Below, one piece after another: positions 45,781 through 55,400 of a stretch of 64,000 nt of DNA. Numbering within the stretch: the first letter of the stretch is position 1; each line of letters starts with the position of its first letter. The DNA comes from Mycobacterium sp. SMC-4. Lineage in GTDB: Bacteria; Actinomycetota; Actinomycetes; Mycobacteriales; Mycobacteriaceae. Location: positions 3,596,001 through 3,660,000 of the forward strand of contig NZ_CP079869.1 in NCBI RefSeq assembly GCF_025263265.1, read 5' to 3'. The notes beneath the pieces were generated by a model that was given only the letters and a program-made list of their open reading frames with translations, made no database searches and was not told the origin of the DNA. The position numbers were made by a program, and so were the translations under genes.

Positions 45781-45814
45781 GAGAACGCCGTCTACTCAGG
45801 TAGACGGCGTTCTC
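45781..45814. terminator. Perfect 14-bp hairpin beyond attR (original tRNA-His terminator)
   Basis: GAGAACGCCGTCTA and TAGACGGCGTTCTC flank a six-base loop, seven bases after the att repeat. Before integration it would have followed tRNA-His; now it sits 17 bases from the convergent ldtB stop and may serve that gene. Confidence 0.8.
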
Positions 45815-45831
45815 TGTATTGCTGGTCGGGG

Positions 45832-47049
45832 TCAGACGCTGGCGTTACCGGCCTTCCACGTCTCCCACGGGATGTTCCAGTCGCCGAGGCCGTCGGTGCC
45901 CGGCAGTGTGGAACCCACCGTGTTCACCACCTCGACGATGTCACCGCGCTTGGAGTTGTCGTAGAAGAACTTGCCGTTGGACGTGCTGACGTTGATGCAG
46001 CCGTGACTGACATTGCTGTAGCCCTGGCTACCGACCGACCACGGCGCCGCGTGGACGTAGATACCGCTGTAGGAGATCTGGGTAGCCCAATCCACCTCGG
46101 TGCGATACCCGTTGGGCGAGTTGACCGGAACACCGTAGGTCGACGAGTCCATCACCATGTGTGACCGACGATCACCGACGAGGTACACACCCTGGTTGGT
46201 CGGTGTGCTGTTCTTACCCATCGATACCGGCATGGTTTTGATCACCTCACCGTTGCGGCGCATGGTCAAGGTCTTGGTGTTGTCGTCGATCGTGGTGATC
46301 ACCTGATCGCCGACGGTGAAGCTGGTGGACACGTTGTCCTGGCCGAACAGGCCGTCGCCGAGATCGACCCCGTAGGTGTTGACCTGCACGTCGATCTTGG
46401 TGCCCGGCTTCCAGTATTCGGCCGGACGCCAACGCACTTCGCGGTTGTTGAGCCAGTAGAACGCACCCTCGACAGCCGGCTCGGTCTTGACGGTTATGGC
46501 GCGCTGCGCGGCGATCCGGTTCGGGATGTTCTCGTCGAACCGGATGGCCACCGGCTGCCCCACGCCCACGACCTCGCCCTGCATCGGCGACACGTAAGGC
46601 ATGGTCAGGTTCTCCGGGGAGTGCGTCTCGAACTTCATCTCCCGGGTGGTCACCCCGCCCAGGCCGAGCGACTCAGCGGTCAGTGTGTAACTGCGGTTGT
46701 AGCCGAGCGGCTCCGCGGTCTCCCACGTCAACCCGTCCTTGGACAACGTGCCCTCGACGGTTCTGCCGTTCTCGTTGACCATCGACACCGCGCCCAGGAC
46801 ACCGAACTCGGCGCTGACGGTGACAGGTGAGTCCACGCTGACGCCGACGGCTCCGTCCTCGACCGAGGCCTTCAGCCGCGGTACCAGCAGATCGCCATAC
46901 GGTGTGCCCTTGTCACTGATCATCTCCGGCTGGGCGGTCTCTGCGCCCGATCCACAGGCCGAAAGGCCCAGGACCAGAGCCGGAATCACGGCCACGGTCG
47001 CCAACCACGCGCGCCGTCGATGCCGGCCCGCTGTCTTGACCTGCCACAT
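45832..47049 (-). CDS. ldtB: L,D-transpeptidase lipoprotein LdtB (LdtMt2-like)
   Basis: A 405-residue enzyme that makes 3-3 cross-links in peptidoglycan. A lipoprotein signal peptide ends in LGLSAC with lipidated Cys32. Two Ig-like domains (about 50-250) precede the YkuD catalytic domain, whose active site is SHGCINVS with His349 and Cys351; a C-terminal extension ([19 protein letters not shown]) follows. The layout and length match M. tuberculosis LdtMt2 (Rv2518c, 408 residues), a target of carbapenems. ATG 47049 has GAGGTGAGGG upstream and gives a proper signal peptide; the longer upstream frame does not. Confidence 0.95.
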   Translation of the reverse strand: MWQVKTAGRHRRRAWLATVAVIPALVLGLSACGSGAETAQPEMISDKGTPYGDLLVPRLKASVEDGAVGVSVDSPVTVSAEFGVLGAVSMVNENGRTVEGTLSKDGLTWETAEPLGYNRSYTLTAESLGLGGVTTREMKFETHSPENLTMPYVSPMQGEVVGVGQPVAIRFDENIPNRIAAQRAITVKTEPAVEGAFYWLNNREVRWRPAEYWKPGTKIDVQVNTYGVDLGDGLFGQDNVSTSFTVGDQVITTIDDNTKTLTMRRNGEVIKTMPVSMGKNSTPTNQGVYLVGDRRSHMVMDSSTYGVPVNSPNGYRTEVDWATQISYSGIYVHAAPWSVGSQGYSNVSHGCINVSTSNGKFFYDNSKRGDIVEVVNTVGSTLPGTDGLGDWNIPWETWKAGNASV

Positions 47050-47206
47050 AAATACCCTCACCTCGCATACGAAGAACCCGCCCTGGGACTGTGGCGTTGA
47101 TTCTACGGGGCAAACCCGACCGGGCGCGCGACCGCGACGTCGCTCGCCGAGTACCCGACGACGCGATTTCATCTCGCAGCGCTTGGCCTGTTATCGTCTC
47201 TCACGC

Positions 47207-47279
<73 letters not shown>

Positions 47280-47285
47280 CCACCC

Positions 47286-47310
47286 AAAACCCTGCTCAGG
47301 CGGGGTTTTT
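47286..47310 (+). terminator. Rho-independent terminator after tRNA-Lys
   Basis: The stem AAAACCC/GGGTTTT, extended by GC pairs around a short loop, ends in TTTTT. It lies between tRNA-Lys and a convergent gene and could work in both directions. Confidence 0.75.
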
Positions 47311-47337
47311 GTGGTTTGCGAGGGCGTCCGAACGCGC

Positions 47338-47718
47338 TCAGATGCGCGGCGACCCCGGACCTGGCTGCTGTCCGAGCAGCGGGTTCACGGCTGGGCCGCC
47401 CGGCCCGGTGTGCTCACGTTGATGCTGCTGGATCGCCTGCATCAGCGGGTTCTCCCGCATCAGGGCCCGACGATCCTCTTCGGAGAGCTCGTAGAACGTC
47501 CACATGCCCCACTCCGAGGGGCGGACATACAGCGTGACCTTCTGCCGTTTGCGGGCATTCTGCGGCAGCATCGCCGGGATCGGCACGACGCGGTCCAGCG
47601 AGACGGCGCTGACGAGATCCTGGGCAAGCTGGTCGATGTCGGTCGAGTCCTGCAGCTCGTACACCGATGCCTGGTGGCTCGCCTGCGTCGACCCTTGCAG
47701 GGCCAGAAACCACGCCAT
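47338..47718 (-). CDS. Hypothetical protein, 126 residues
   Basis: Supported by an AAAGGAG site before ATG 47718, good third-position GC and a coherent frame between a terminator and an intergenic region. No known domain is recognised. The N-terminal part has mixed beta/alpha character with VTLYVRPSEWGMWTFYELSE, and the C-terminus is Gly/Pro/Gln-rich (HTGPGGPAVNPLLGQQPGPG). Probably cytosolic; function unknown. Confidence 0.7.
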   Translation of the reverse strand: MAWFLALQGSTQASHQASVYELQDSTDIDQLAQDLVSAVSLDRVVPIPAMLPQNARKRQKVTLYVRPSEWGMWTFYELSEEDRRALMRENPLMQAIQQHQREHTGPGGPAVNPLLGQQPGPGSPRI

Positions 47719-48255
47719 GGCGCGTCTCCTTTGCTCGTCGGGAATCAGCCGTCAGCGTAAAGGACGCACCACGGCGTTGTGCCAGCGACCATACGCGTGG
47801 CGTTATTGACCCTCGCGTCGAAACTGCGTGTTATTGTCGGCGCGGCAGTTTTTCTGTGCTGAAAGCCAGAGTAGGTCACCGGAAGCAACTCACAGCGCAA
47901 CCGCAAGTTTGGTAACGGCCGCCGACGGCTACACAACTTCATACCTGAGTTGCGCTGGGCATTAGCCGAAACTGGTGCTAAGGTCACAGTTAGCTGAGAC
48001 GCTCCCAGGCAGTGGTCGACGGAGCCGGATACGCAGAACGAGGGAATTAGCTGATGGCAGGGCGTGGCGAAATGGCCGCATCGGCGGTGACCGGTGGCGA
48101 CGCGATAGATGACGCCGCAGGGCAACGTCCGATCGCCGTGCACAGCTGCAGTCGACTGGGTCGGGTGGCAAACCCACCCGGATTCTCCTTCTCGTCCTGG
48201 TTACGGCCCGGACGACGCCGCTGACCCACCGCTGGCGCGCCCCGGGTTAGCCGAC
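47719..48255. other. Long intergenic region with one possible small gene
   Basis: 537 bases upstream of the 47338 gene (minus). The only candidate I can support is the small frame at 48054-48224. The stretch 47941-48000 contains AACTG/CAGTT arms around a TAAGGT -10-like hexamer and a single GTCACAG. No repeat or RNA gene is recognised. Confidence 0.4.
48054..48224 (+). CDS. Possible 56-residue small protein
   Basis: ATG 48054 is preceded by GAGGGA at about nine bases and a TAAGGT -10-like element about 70 bases upstream. The product starts MAGRGEMAASAVTGG and ends in a basic FSSWLRPGRRR. No homologue is recognised and codon bias is only moderately typical, so it may not be real. It ends 31 bases before the convergent DUF3618 gene. 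Confidence 0.3.
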   Translation: MAGRGEMAASAVTGGDAIDDAAGQRPIAVHSCSRLGRVANPPGFSFSSWLRPGRRR

Positions 48256-48483
48256 TCAGGGCCGGCGCGTTCGGCGGACGGTCACCACCAGCACCAACAC
48301 GCCCACCCCGGCCAGTGAGAGTGCCACCGGAGGCTGCTTGACGAAGCGCAGCAGACCCGCCTTCACATCGGCGACCACCCGCTGCGGGTTGGCCCGGGCG
48401 GCGAGGCTGTCCACCGTCACCGCCAGTTGCTCGCGCGCCTGATCGATCTCGGCCTTGATGGTGTCGGTATCACGATCCGCCAC
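48256..48483 (-). CDS. DUF3618 small membrane protein (Rv2520c-like)
   Basis: A 75-residue protein. The DUF3618 segment TDTIKAEIDQAREQLAVTVD leads to SLAARANPQRVVADVKAG, then a transmembrane helix (PVALSLAGVGVLVLVVTVRR) and a basic end. GTG 48483 is chosen because GGAGG lies five bases upstream and the length equals Rv2520c; GTG 48495 is further out. Function unknown. Confidence 0.85.
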   Translation of the reverse strand: MADRDTDTIKAEIDQAREQLAVTVDSLAARANPQRVVADVKAGLLRFVKQPPVALSLAGVGVLVLVVTVRRTRRP

Positions 48484-48580
48484 GATTGCCTCCACGCCCG
48501 TTCAACAGTGTTGCCGACTTACCCTAGATCAGCCGGCGCGCACCGCGGCGCCCGGCCGACAGATCGGAGAACACCCAGCC

Positions 48581-49054
48581 ATGCCGCAGACCCCTCGACT
48601 CGAAGTGGGCGACAAGGCGCCCGCGTTCAGCCTTCCCGACGCCGACGGAAACCTCGTCAAGCTCTCGGACTACAAGGGACGAAAGGTCGTCGTGTACTTC
48701 TACCCGGCCGCCTCCACCCCCGGCTGCACCAAGCAGGCCTGCGATTTCCGCGACAATCTCGCCGAACTCAACGACGCGGGCCTCGATGTCCTGGGCATCT
48801 CCCCTGACAAACCCGAGAAGCTGGCCAAATTCCGCGACAAGGAGCAGTTGAGCTTTCCGCTGCTGTCCGACCCTGACCGCACCGTGCTCGAGGCGTGGGG
48901 CGCATTCGGGGAGAAAACCATGTACGGCAAGACCGTGCAGGGCGTCATCCGTTCGACGTTCGTTGTCGACGAGAAAGGCAACATCGCTGTGGCGCAGTAC
49001 AACGTCCGCGCCACCGGACACGTCGCCAAGCTGCGGCGCGATCTGTCGGTCTGA
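48581..49054 (+). CDS. bcp: Thioredoxin-dependent peroxiredoxin Bcp
   Basis: A 157-residue peroxiredoxin of the BCP/PrxQ class that reduces peroxides in the cytosol. The peroxidatic Cys is in YPAASTPGCT (Cys49) and the resolving Cys54 is five residues on (KQACDFRD), the atypical 2-Cys spacing. Start ATG 48581 with CGGAGA upstream. Corresponds to Rv2521. Confidence 0.95.
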   Translation: MPQTPRLEVGDKAPAFSLPDADGNLVKLSDYKGRKVVVYFYPAASTPGCTKQACDFRDNLAELNDAGLDVLGISPDKPEKLAKFRDKEQLSFPLLSDPDRTVLEAWGAFGEKTMYGKTVQGVIRSTFVVDEKGNIAVAQYNVRATGHVAKLRRDLSV

Positions 49055-49058
49055 CAGG

Positions 49059-50450
49059 CTACAGGCTGAACAGCTGGTTCTGCCTGGGAACCGTTGCTTG
49101 CCAACCAAATTCCCGATCCAGCCGACGACGTAAGGTGTCGGCTGCCTGGGGTTCGCCGTGCACCACGAACACCTGCCGGGGTGCACTGACGAATCCACCG
49201 GCCCAGCGCATCAGCTCGTCGGCGTCAGCGTGCGCCGACAACATCGCCAGATTGGCGACCTGCGCGTTGATCGGAATCCACTCGCCATGGATCTTGACGT
49301 ACCGTTCACCCGCGGCGATGGAGCGCCCGCGTGTCCCAGGCGCCTGATAGCCGGTCACCATGATCGTATTGCGCGGATCGGGCGCAAAGGCTTTCAGATG
49401 GTGCAGGATCCGTCCGCCGGTGGCCATACCGCTGGCCGAGATCACCACCTTGGGCTCCCGGCTGGCCGAGATCTGTTTGGACTCGTCGGGCTCGCGCGTG
49501 TAGGTGGCCAAAGCGCACATGTCTTGGTACACCTGCGGCGGCAGGCGGTGATCGTGAGGGTGGGCGCCCAGCAGATTGCTCGCATTGATCGCCATCGGGC
49601 TGTCCAGGTAGATCGGAATCTTGGGCAGTCTGCCCGCAGAGTGCAGCCGCCACAGGTAGTACAGCAGCGCCTGCGCTCGGCCCACCGCGAAGGCCGGGAT
49701 CACCAGGGTGCCGCCTCGGCTCACCGTGGCGTTGACGGTCTCGGCGAGTGCCTCGACTGGGTCGACATGCTCGTGCAGGCGGTCGCCATAGGTCGACTCC
49801 ACCACCAGGTAGTCGGCCGACGGCACCGGCTCCGGGTCGAGCATCACCGGGTCGTCATAGCGGCCCAGGTCTCCGGTGAACACCACGCGGCGGCCATGCC
49901 ACTGCAGGTCGACGGTGGCCGCGCCGAGTATGTGACCCGCCCGGCGAAACGTCACCGTCGCGCCCCCGGGCAAGTCGGCTGCGCGGCCGAAGGGATGCGT
50001 GACGAACAGCTCCAGGGCACGCCGCGCGTCGTCGCTGTCGTACAGCGGCAGGGCGGGGTGGTGCTTGGTGGCGCGGTGCCGGTTGAGGAAGTCGGCGTCG
50101 CGCTCCTGGATGGCCGCACTGTCACGCAGGATGATGTCGGTGACCGCGGCAGTGGCTCGGGTGCACAGAATCGGCCCGCTGAACCCGTCGCGCACCAAGC
50201 GGGGCAGATAGCCAGTGTGATCGAGATGGGCGTGGGTGACCACGACCGCGTCGATGTCGGCCGGATCGACAGCAAGCGGAGCCCAGTTGAGCTCTCGCAG
50301 ATTCTTCACACCCTGGAACAGACCGCAGTCCACCAGGATTCGTCGCCCGTCACCTTCCAGCAGATGCTTGGAACCGGTCACCGTATTGGCGGCTCCCAGC
50401 GCGCAGAACGTCAGCTCGGCTTCTCGCGATGGGCGCTCGGCGCGGGACAT
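49059..50450 (-). CDS. MBL-fold beta-CASP metallohydrolase (RNA-specificity type)
   Basis: A 463-residue metallo-beta-lactamase-fold protein with an inserted beta-CASP domain and C-terminal RNA-specificity motif, related to CPSF-73/archaeal aCPSF nucleases. The metal site is THAHLDHTGYLP (HxHxDH), with FTGDLG and SAHADADELMRWA further on; beta-CASP motifs include VIPAFAVGRAQALLYYL, the YLDSPMA region and VVISASGMATGGRILHHL. It is probably an RNA (or DNA) endo/exonuclease; the substrate is unknown. Convergent with bcp, four bases apart. I do not recall it between Rv2521 and Rv2522c in M. tuberculosis. Confidence 0.88.
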   Translation of the reverse strand: MSRAERPSREAELTFCALGAANTVTGSKHLLEGDGRRILVDCGLFQGVKNLRELNWAPLAVDPADIDAVVVTHAHLDHTGYLPRLVRDGFSGPILCTRATAAVTDIILRDSAAIQERDADFLNRHRATKHHPALPLYDSDDARRALELFVTHPFGRAADLPGGATVTFRRAGHILGAATVDLQWHGRRVVFTGDLGRYDDPVMLDPEPVPSADYLVVESTYGDRLHEHVDPVEALAETVNATVSRGGTLVIPAFAVGRAQALLYYLWRLHSAGRLPKIPIYLDSPMAINASNLLGAHPHDHRLPPQVYQDMCALATYTREPDESKQISASREPKVVISASGMATGGRILHHLKAFAPDPRNTIMVTGYQAPGTRGRSIAAGERYVKIHGEWIPINAQVANLAMLSAHADADELMRWAGGFVSAPRQVFVVHGEPQAADTLRRRLDREFGWQATVPRQNQLFSL

Positions 50451-50526
50451 ACGCCGAGTCTTGCAGAAGCCCCACCAACCGGATGTTCATTGAACCGAAA
50501 ACGAGCACAAGCCAACCGGATCAGCA

Positions 50527-51879
50527 CTACTGCGAGGCCACGGGACCTTCTCGTCGACCGAGCTCGGCCAACAGTAACGCCTCGGCTGTCGCCGCCTTCT
50601 CGAGAACGCCGAGGTGCAGACTTTCGTTGACGCTGTGCGCCTGGGTGTCGGGATCCTCGACTCCGGTGACGAGGATCTTGGCGTCGGGGAACGCGCGAGC
50701 GAACTCCGCGATGAACGGAATGGAGCCGCCGACGCCGGTGTCGACTGCGTCGCGGCCCCACGCCTGGCGGAACGACGCGCGCGCCGCTTCGTAGACCGGG
50801 CCGCTGGCGTCGATCGCATAGGGTTCGCCGAGGTCCCCGGGTGTGACGGTGACCTGCGCACCCCACGGCGCATGCTCGGTGAGATGACGGGTCAGCGCGG
50901 CCAGATGCTGCGCGGCATCACCACCCGGGGCGATCCGCATGCTGACCTTGGCGCGCGCGCGGGCAATCAGGGTGTTCGACGACTGCGCAATCGAGGTGGT
51001 GTCGATGCCGATGACCGTGATGGCCGGCTTTGCCCACAATCGTTGCGTCACTGTGCCCGAGCCGATCTCACTGACCCCATCAAGCAGGCCGGCGTCGGCG
51101 CGCACCCGCTCGGGCGGGTAGTCGACATCGGCTGCGGTGGCCTCGTGCAGCCCCGCGACCGCGACGTTGCCCTCGTCGTCGTGCAGGCTGGCGAGCAGTC
51201 GCACCAACACCGTCAGCGCGTCGGGCACCACCCCGCCCCACATGCCGGAGTGCAGTCCGTGGTCGAGCGTCGCGACCTCGACGACGCAGTCGGCGAGTCC
51301 GCGCAGCGACACGGTCAGCGACGGGGTCTCGGTGCTCCAGTTGTCGGAGTCGGCGATGACGATGACGTCGGCGGCCAGTTCGTCGCGGTGCGCAGCCAGA
51401 AGCCGCGACAGCGAGGGGGATCCGGACTCCTCCTCGCCTTCGACGAAGACGGTGACGCCGACCGGTGGTTCACCGTCGTGCGCCCGAAATGCGGCCAAAT
51501 GCGTTGCGATGCCCGCCTTGTCGTCCGCCGTCCCACGGCCGTAGAGACGGCCGTTGCGTTCGGTGGGCTCGAACGGTGGCGAGTGCCACTGACCGGAGTC
51601 GCCTTCCGGTTGGACATCGTGGTGGGCATAGAGCAGCACGGTGGGCGCACCGTCGGGCGCGGGGTGGCGGGCGATGACCGCCGGGGCCCCGCCTTCGGCG
51701 ACAATGCACACATCGCCGAAACCGGCCTCGGACAACAGGTCTGCCACGGCCTGCGCGCTGCGCGCGACCTCGCCGCGGCGGGCCGGGTCGGCCCAGACCG
51801 ACTCGATGCGCACCAGGTCTTCGAGATCGGCGCGCACCGACGGCAGCACGTCGCAGACCTTGGCGATCAGATCAGTCAT
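50527..51879 (-). CDS. M20-family metallopeptidase (dipeptidase, Rv2522c-like)
   Basis: A 450-residue zinc peptidase of the M20/ArgE/DapE family. Metal and catalytic residues are in LLYAHHDVQPEGD (His, Asp), GRGTADDKAGIATH (bridging Asp), VEGEEESGSPSL (Glu-Glu), IADSDNWSTE and the last His in TQAHSVNESLHLG. A dimerisation insert lies in the middle (HGLHSGMWGGVVPDAL). A broad dipeptidase role is likely. Downstream of acpS on the same strand, separated by a large inverted repeat. Confidence 0.9.
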   Translation of the reverse strand: MTDLIAKVCDVLPSVRADLEDLVRIESVWADPARRGEVARSAQAVADLLSEAGFGDVCIVAEGGAPAVIARHPAPDGAPTVLLYAHHDVQPEGDSGQWHSPPFEPTERNGRLYGRGTADDKAGIATHLAAFRAHDGEPPVGVTVFVEGEEESGSPSLSRLLAAHRDELAADVIVIADSDNWSTETPSLTVSLRGLADCVVEVATLDHGLHSGMWGGVVPDALTVLVRLLASLHDDEGNVAVAGLHEATAADVDYPPERVRADAGLLDGVSEIGSGTVTQRLWAKPAITVIGIDTTSIAQSSNTLIARARAKVSMRIAPGGDAAQHLAALTRHLTEHAPWGAQVTVTPGDLGEPYAIDASGPVYEAARASFRQAWGRDAVDTGVGGSIPFIAEFARAFPDAKILVTGVEDPDTQAHSVNESLHLGVLEKAATAEALLLAELGRREGPVASQ

Positions 51880-51909
51880 ACCGCCCAGATTAGTACGTCA
51901 CCACTTCTC

Positions 51910-51970
51910 CGCGAGCAGACGCGTGAGCCCCTGAATACGGCGACTTTGGTGGCTTTTGCGTCTGCTCGCG
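51910..51970. repeat. 13-bp inverted repeat with 35-base loop between acpS and M20 gene
   Basis: CGCGAGCAGACGC (51910-51922) and GCGTCTGCTCGCG (51958-51970) are exact complements. It may end fas-acpS transcription or be a dispersed extragenic repeat. Confidence 0.7.
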
Positions 51971-51995
51971 CAGGAAAAGCCCAGCCGCGAGGAAC

Positions 51996-52397
51996 TCAGC
52001 GCTCCTCGAGTACGGCGACGGCTGCGGCGGTGTCGGCCTCATGGGTCAGCGACAGGTGGATCGTGACCTCTTTGAGGTGCTCGGCGATCGCCCCCGACAG
52101 CCGCACCCGCGGGCGGCCCCACATGTCGGTGATCACCTCGATGTCGCGGTGGATGCCCTCGGGCAGCACCGGTCGCTTGGAGAACCGTGAACCCGACCAT
52201 GCCTTGATCACCGCCTCCTTGGCCGCCCACCGAGCCGCCAGATGGCGTGCCGCCGAGGAACTCTTGTCGGCGGCGTCGCGGCGTTCACCGGGGGTGAACG
52301 TCTCGGCGAATACGGTGCCGGGTCGATCTACCTGTTCGGCGAAATCGGGGATGGAGACCAGATCGATTCCTATCCCGACGATGGCCACGGGCTGCAC
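51996..52397 (-). CDS. acpS: Holo-[acyl-carrier-protein] synthase AcpS
   Basis: A 133-residue phosphopantetheinyl transferase that activates the ACP domain of Fas. Motifs are VGIGIDLVSIPDFAEQV (metal-binding Asp) and LAARWAAKEAVIKAW (Glu-Lys). The start is GTG 52397 (MQPVAIVGIG) or the GTG three codons in. It begins 13 bases after the fas stop, so enzyme and substrate are made from the same transcript. Confidence 0.95.
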   Translation of the reverse strand: MQPVAIVGIGIDLVSIPDFAEQVDRPGTVFAETFTPGERRDAADKSSSAARHLAARWAAKEAVIKAWSGSRFSKRPVLPEGIHRDIEVITDMWGRPRVRLSGAIAEHLKEVTIHLSLTHEADTAAAVAVLEER

Positions 52398-52410
52398 GCT
52401 ATCTCACAGG

Positions 52411-55400
52411 TCACCGCTGATACACGCCATCGTCACCGAGTCGCGAACCCGGATCCAAGAGCATTGCCGCCTCCTGAACCTTCTCGGGCCGGTCGGAGTC
52501 GAAGCGCCGGTCCGCCGGCCGCTCATACAGCGACGGTCCACCCGCGATGGCCGAGGCCAACCGACGCTGGCCGGCCAGCGTGCGCTCCTGTGCCTGCGCC
52601 TGGTAGGCCTCGCGCTGCTCGGGCGTCAACGTCGCCAAGAACGCCTGCGGGTGCACCAGCGCAATCAGTCCGGACACGTGACCGAACCCGAGGCTGGTCA
52701 GCAGACCCGCCTTGAGCGGGTACTTCTCCCCCAGCCGCAGGGTCTCCCGCGGCCACACGAAGTGTGTGGACGTCGCCAGCTCGTCATCGACACAATCCAG
52801 GCTGCGGTTGGGCGGGATGACGCCGTCACGCAGAACCTGACAGAGCCCCATCATCTGGAAGACCGCCGCGCCACCCTTGGCGTGCCCGGTAAGGCTCTTC
52901 TGGCTGATGATGAACAGCGGTGCGCCCTCCGAGCGTCCCAGCGAGTCGGCGAGCCGCTCGTGCAGCTCGGTCTCGTTGGGGTCGTTGGCCAGCGTCGAGG
53001 TGTCGTGCTTGGAGATCACCGCGATGTCATCGGCACCCACGCCGAGTTTGGCCAGCGAGCGCGCCAGCACCGAGTCCCGCCCGCCGCGGCCCGCCCCCAG
53101 TGCACCCAGCCCGGGGGCCGGGATCGAGGTGTGTACCCCGTCGGCGAACGACTGCGCGTAACCGACCACAGCGAGCACCGGCAGACCCATCTTCAGCGCC
53201 AGGTCCCCGCGAGCCAGCAGCACCGTGCCGCCGCCCTCGGCTTCGAGGAATCCGAGCCGGCGCCGATCGTTGGCGCGCGAGAACTTCGAATCGCTGATGC
53301 CCTTGGCCCGCATCATCTCGGTGTCAGCGGTGGCCGCCATGTCACCGAAGCCGATGACAGCCTCCAGCGTGAGGTCGTCGTAGCCGCCGGCCACCACCAA
53401 CTCGGCCTTGCCGAGGCGGATCTTGTCCACCCCCTCCTCGACCGAGACAGCTGCGGTGGCGCACGCCCCCACCGGATGGACCATGGCGCCGTAGCCGCCG
53501 ACATAGGACTGCATGACATGTGCGGCAACGACGTTCGGCAGTACTTCCTGCAGGATGTCGTTGGGCTTGCTGCGTCCCAGCAGGTTGCCGTGATACATGG
53601 TCTGCATCGAGGTCATGCCGCCCATGCCGGTGCCCTGGGTCGAGGCCACCAGGCTCGGATGCACCCAGCGCATCAACTCTGAGGGAGTGAAGCCCGACGA
53701 CAGGAACGCATCGACGGTGGCAACGATGTTCCACAGCGCAACCCGGTCGATCGAGTTGGCCATGTCCGGGGTGATGCCCCAGACCGTCGGGTCGAACCCG
53801 GTCGGAATCTGCGCCCCCACCGTGCGCGACAGCTTGGTCTTACGCGGCACGCGAATCTCGGTGCCCGCCTTGCGGATCACCTCCCAGTCACCGGAGTCCG
53901 GGACCGGCCGGGCCACCGTGTGCTCGGGATCGAACTGCACGAACGCCCGCGCGTCGGCCTCACTGGAGACCACGAATCGGAAGTCCTTGTCCAAGAACAC
54001 ACTGACCAGCAGCGGCGAGGCATGATCCGGATCGATCGCGCCGTCGTCGACGAACTCGCGGATCCCGCAGCGCTCGACCACCGCGTCGTGGTAGCGCTCG
54101 ACGAGCTCGGACTCCTCGACCAGGTCGCCGGATTCGGTGTCATACCAACCGGGTTGGGGATCGTCCTCCCACTTGATCAGGCCGGTCGTCCAGGCCAGTT
54201 CGAGCACGCCCGCGGCCGACAACTCATTGTCGACCTCCATCTCGAATCGTGTCCGCGACGAACCGTAGGGGCCCAGCTCGGCGCCACCGACGATGACCAC
54301 CAGATCGGCGGGATCGACGTCGATGTCGGCCCACTCCGGCGCCGGCGCGGGTTGCGGCGGGCGCGGCGGCGAGGGCAGCGCGGCGATGGTTGTCGCCACC
54401 GGTTCGTCGACGATGTCCTCGTCTGGATCGGCGACGGCCGCCTCACGGGCCCGGGTGGCCAGCGCCGACAGGTCGAGCTCCACCTCGGCCAACCCGCCGG
54501 TGAGGTCGGCCTCTACCGGCTCGCCCGCAGCGGCGACCTTGGTCTCCACGTCGCACAAGTCGAGCAGCATCTTGGCCATCTGCTCGGTGGAATAGGTGGT
54601 GACCCCGGCTTCCTCGACTGCGTCGACGATGACGTCGTTGTGACCCATCAGACCGGTCCCCCGGGTCCAGCCGATCAACGCGTGCGCCAGGCTGACGCGC
54701 TGCGCCCAAGAGGTCTCTGCCTTCCAGCGCGAAACCACGGCATCCAACGCGGCTTTGGACTCGCCGTAGGCGCCGTCGCCGCCGAACATTCCACGATTGG
54801 GCGAGCCGGGCAGCACCACGTGCAGACGCGCCGCGATGTCACGGTCGGCGCCGATGTGCGAGAGCCCGCCGATGAGCCGCTGCACGGCCCACAGCAGAAC
54901 CTTCATCTCCATCTCGGAGCGCGCACCGGCTTCGGACAGGTCCCCGCCGACCCGCGGTGCGGCGAACGGGAACAGCAGCGTCGGCGACAGTGCGTCCTTG
55001 ATGTGGATGGACTTCGGCCCCAGACTCTCGGCCTGCTCGGTACCGACCCACTCCACGAGCGCATCGATGTCGTTGTAGGACGCCATGTTGGCCGGGAGCA
55101 CCCACAGCTGGGCGCCGTAGCGGGCGTGGTCGCGATACAGACCGCGGTAGAACGCCAGGCGCGCGTCGTCGAGCCGCGAGGTGGTGGCGATGACCGTGGC
55201 ACCACCGTCGAGCAGCTGTGCCACCACCGACGCCGCGATCGAACCCTTCGATGCACCGGTGACCACTGCGACCTCGTCGCTGTAGCGGCCCTTGCCAGGG
55301 TTCTCGGCTCCGGCTGCGGCACGCGCATACAGCGATGCGTGCACGGTACGGCCGGCGGCCAACGCCTTACCCTGCCAGAAGGTGGCCTGGGTGCTGACCA

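Noticed and set aside
50614..53682. A plus-strand open frame of about 1020 codons
   Set aside because: It runs antisense across the M20 gene, acpS and the end of fas without any domain or ribosome site; it is a shadow of GC-rich coding sequence.
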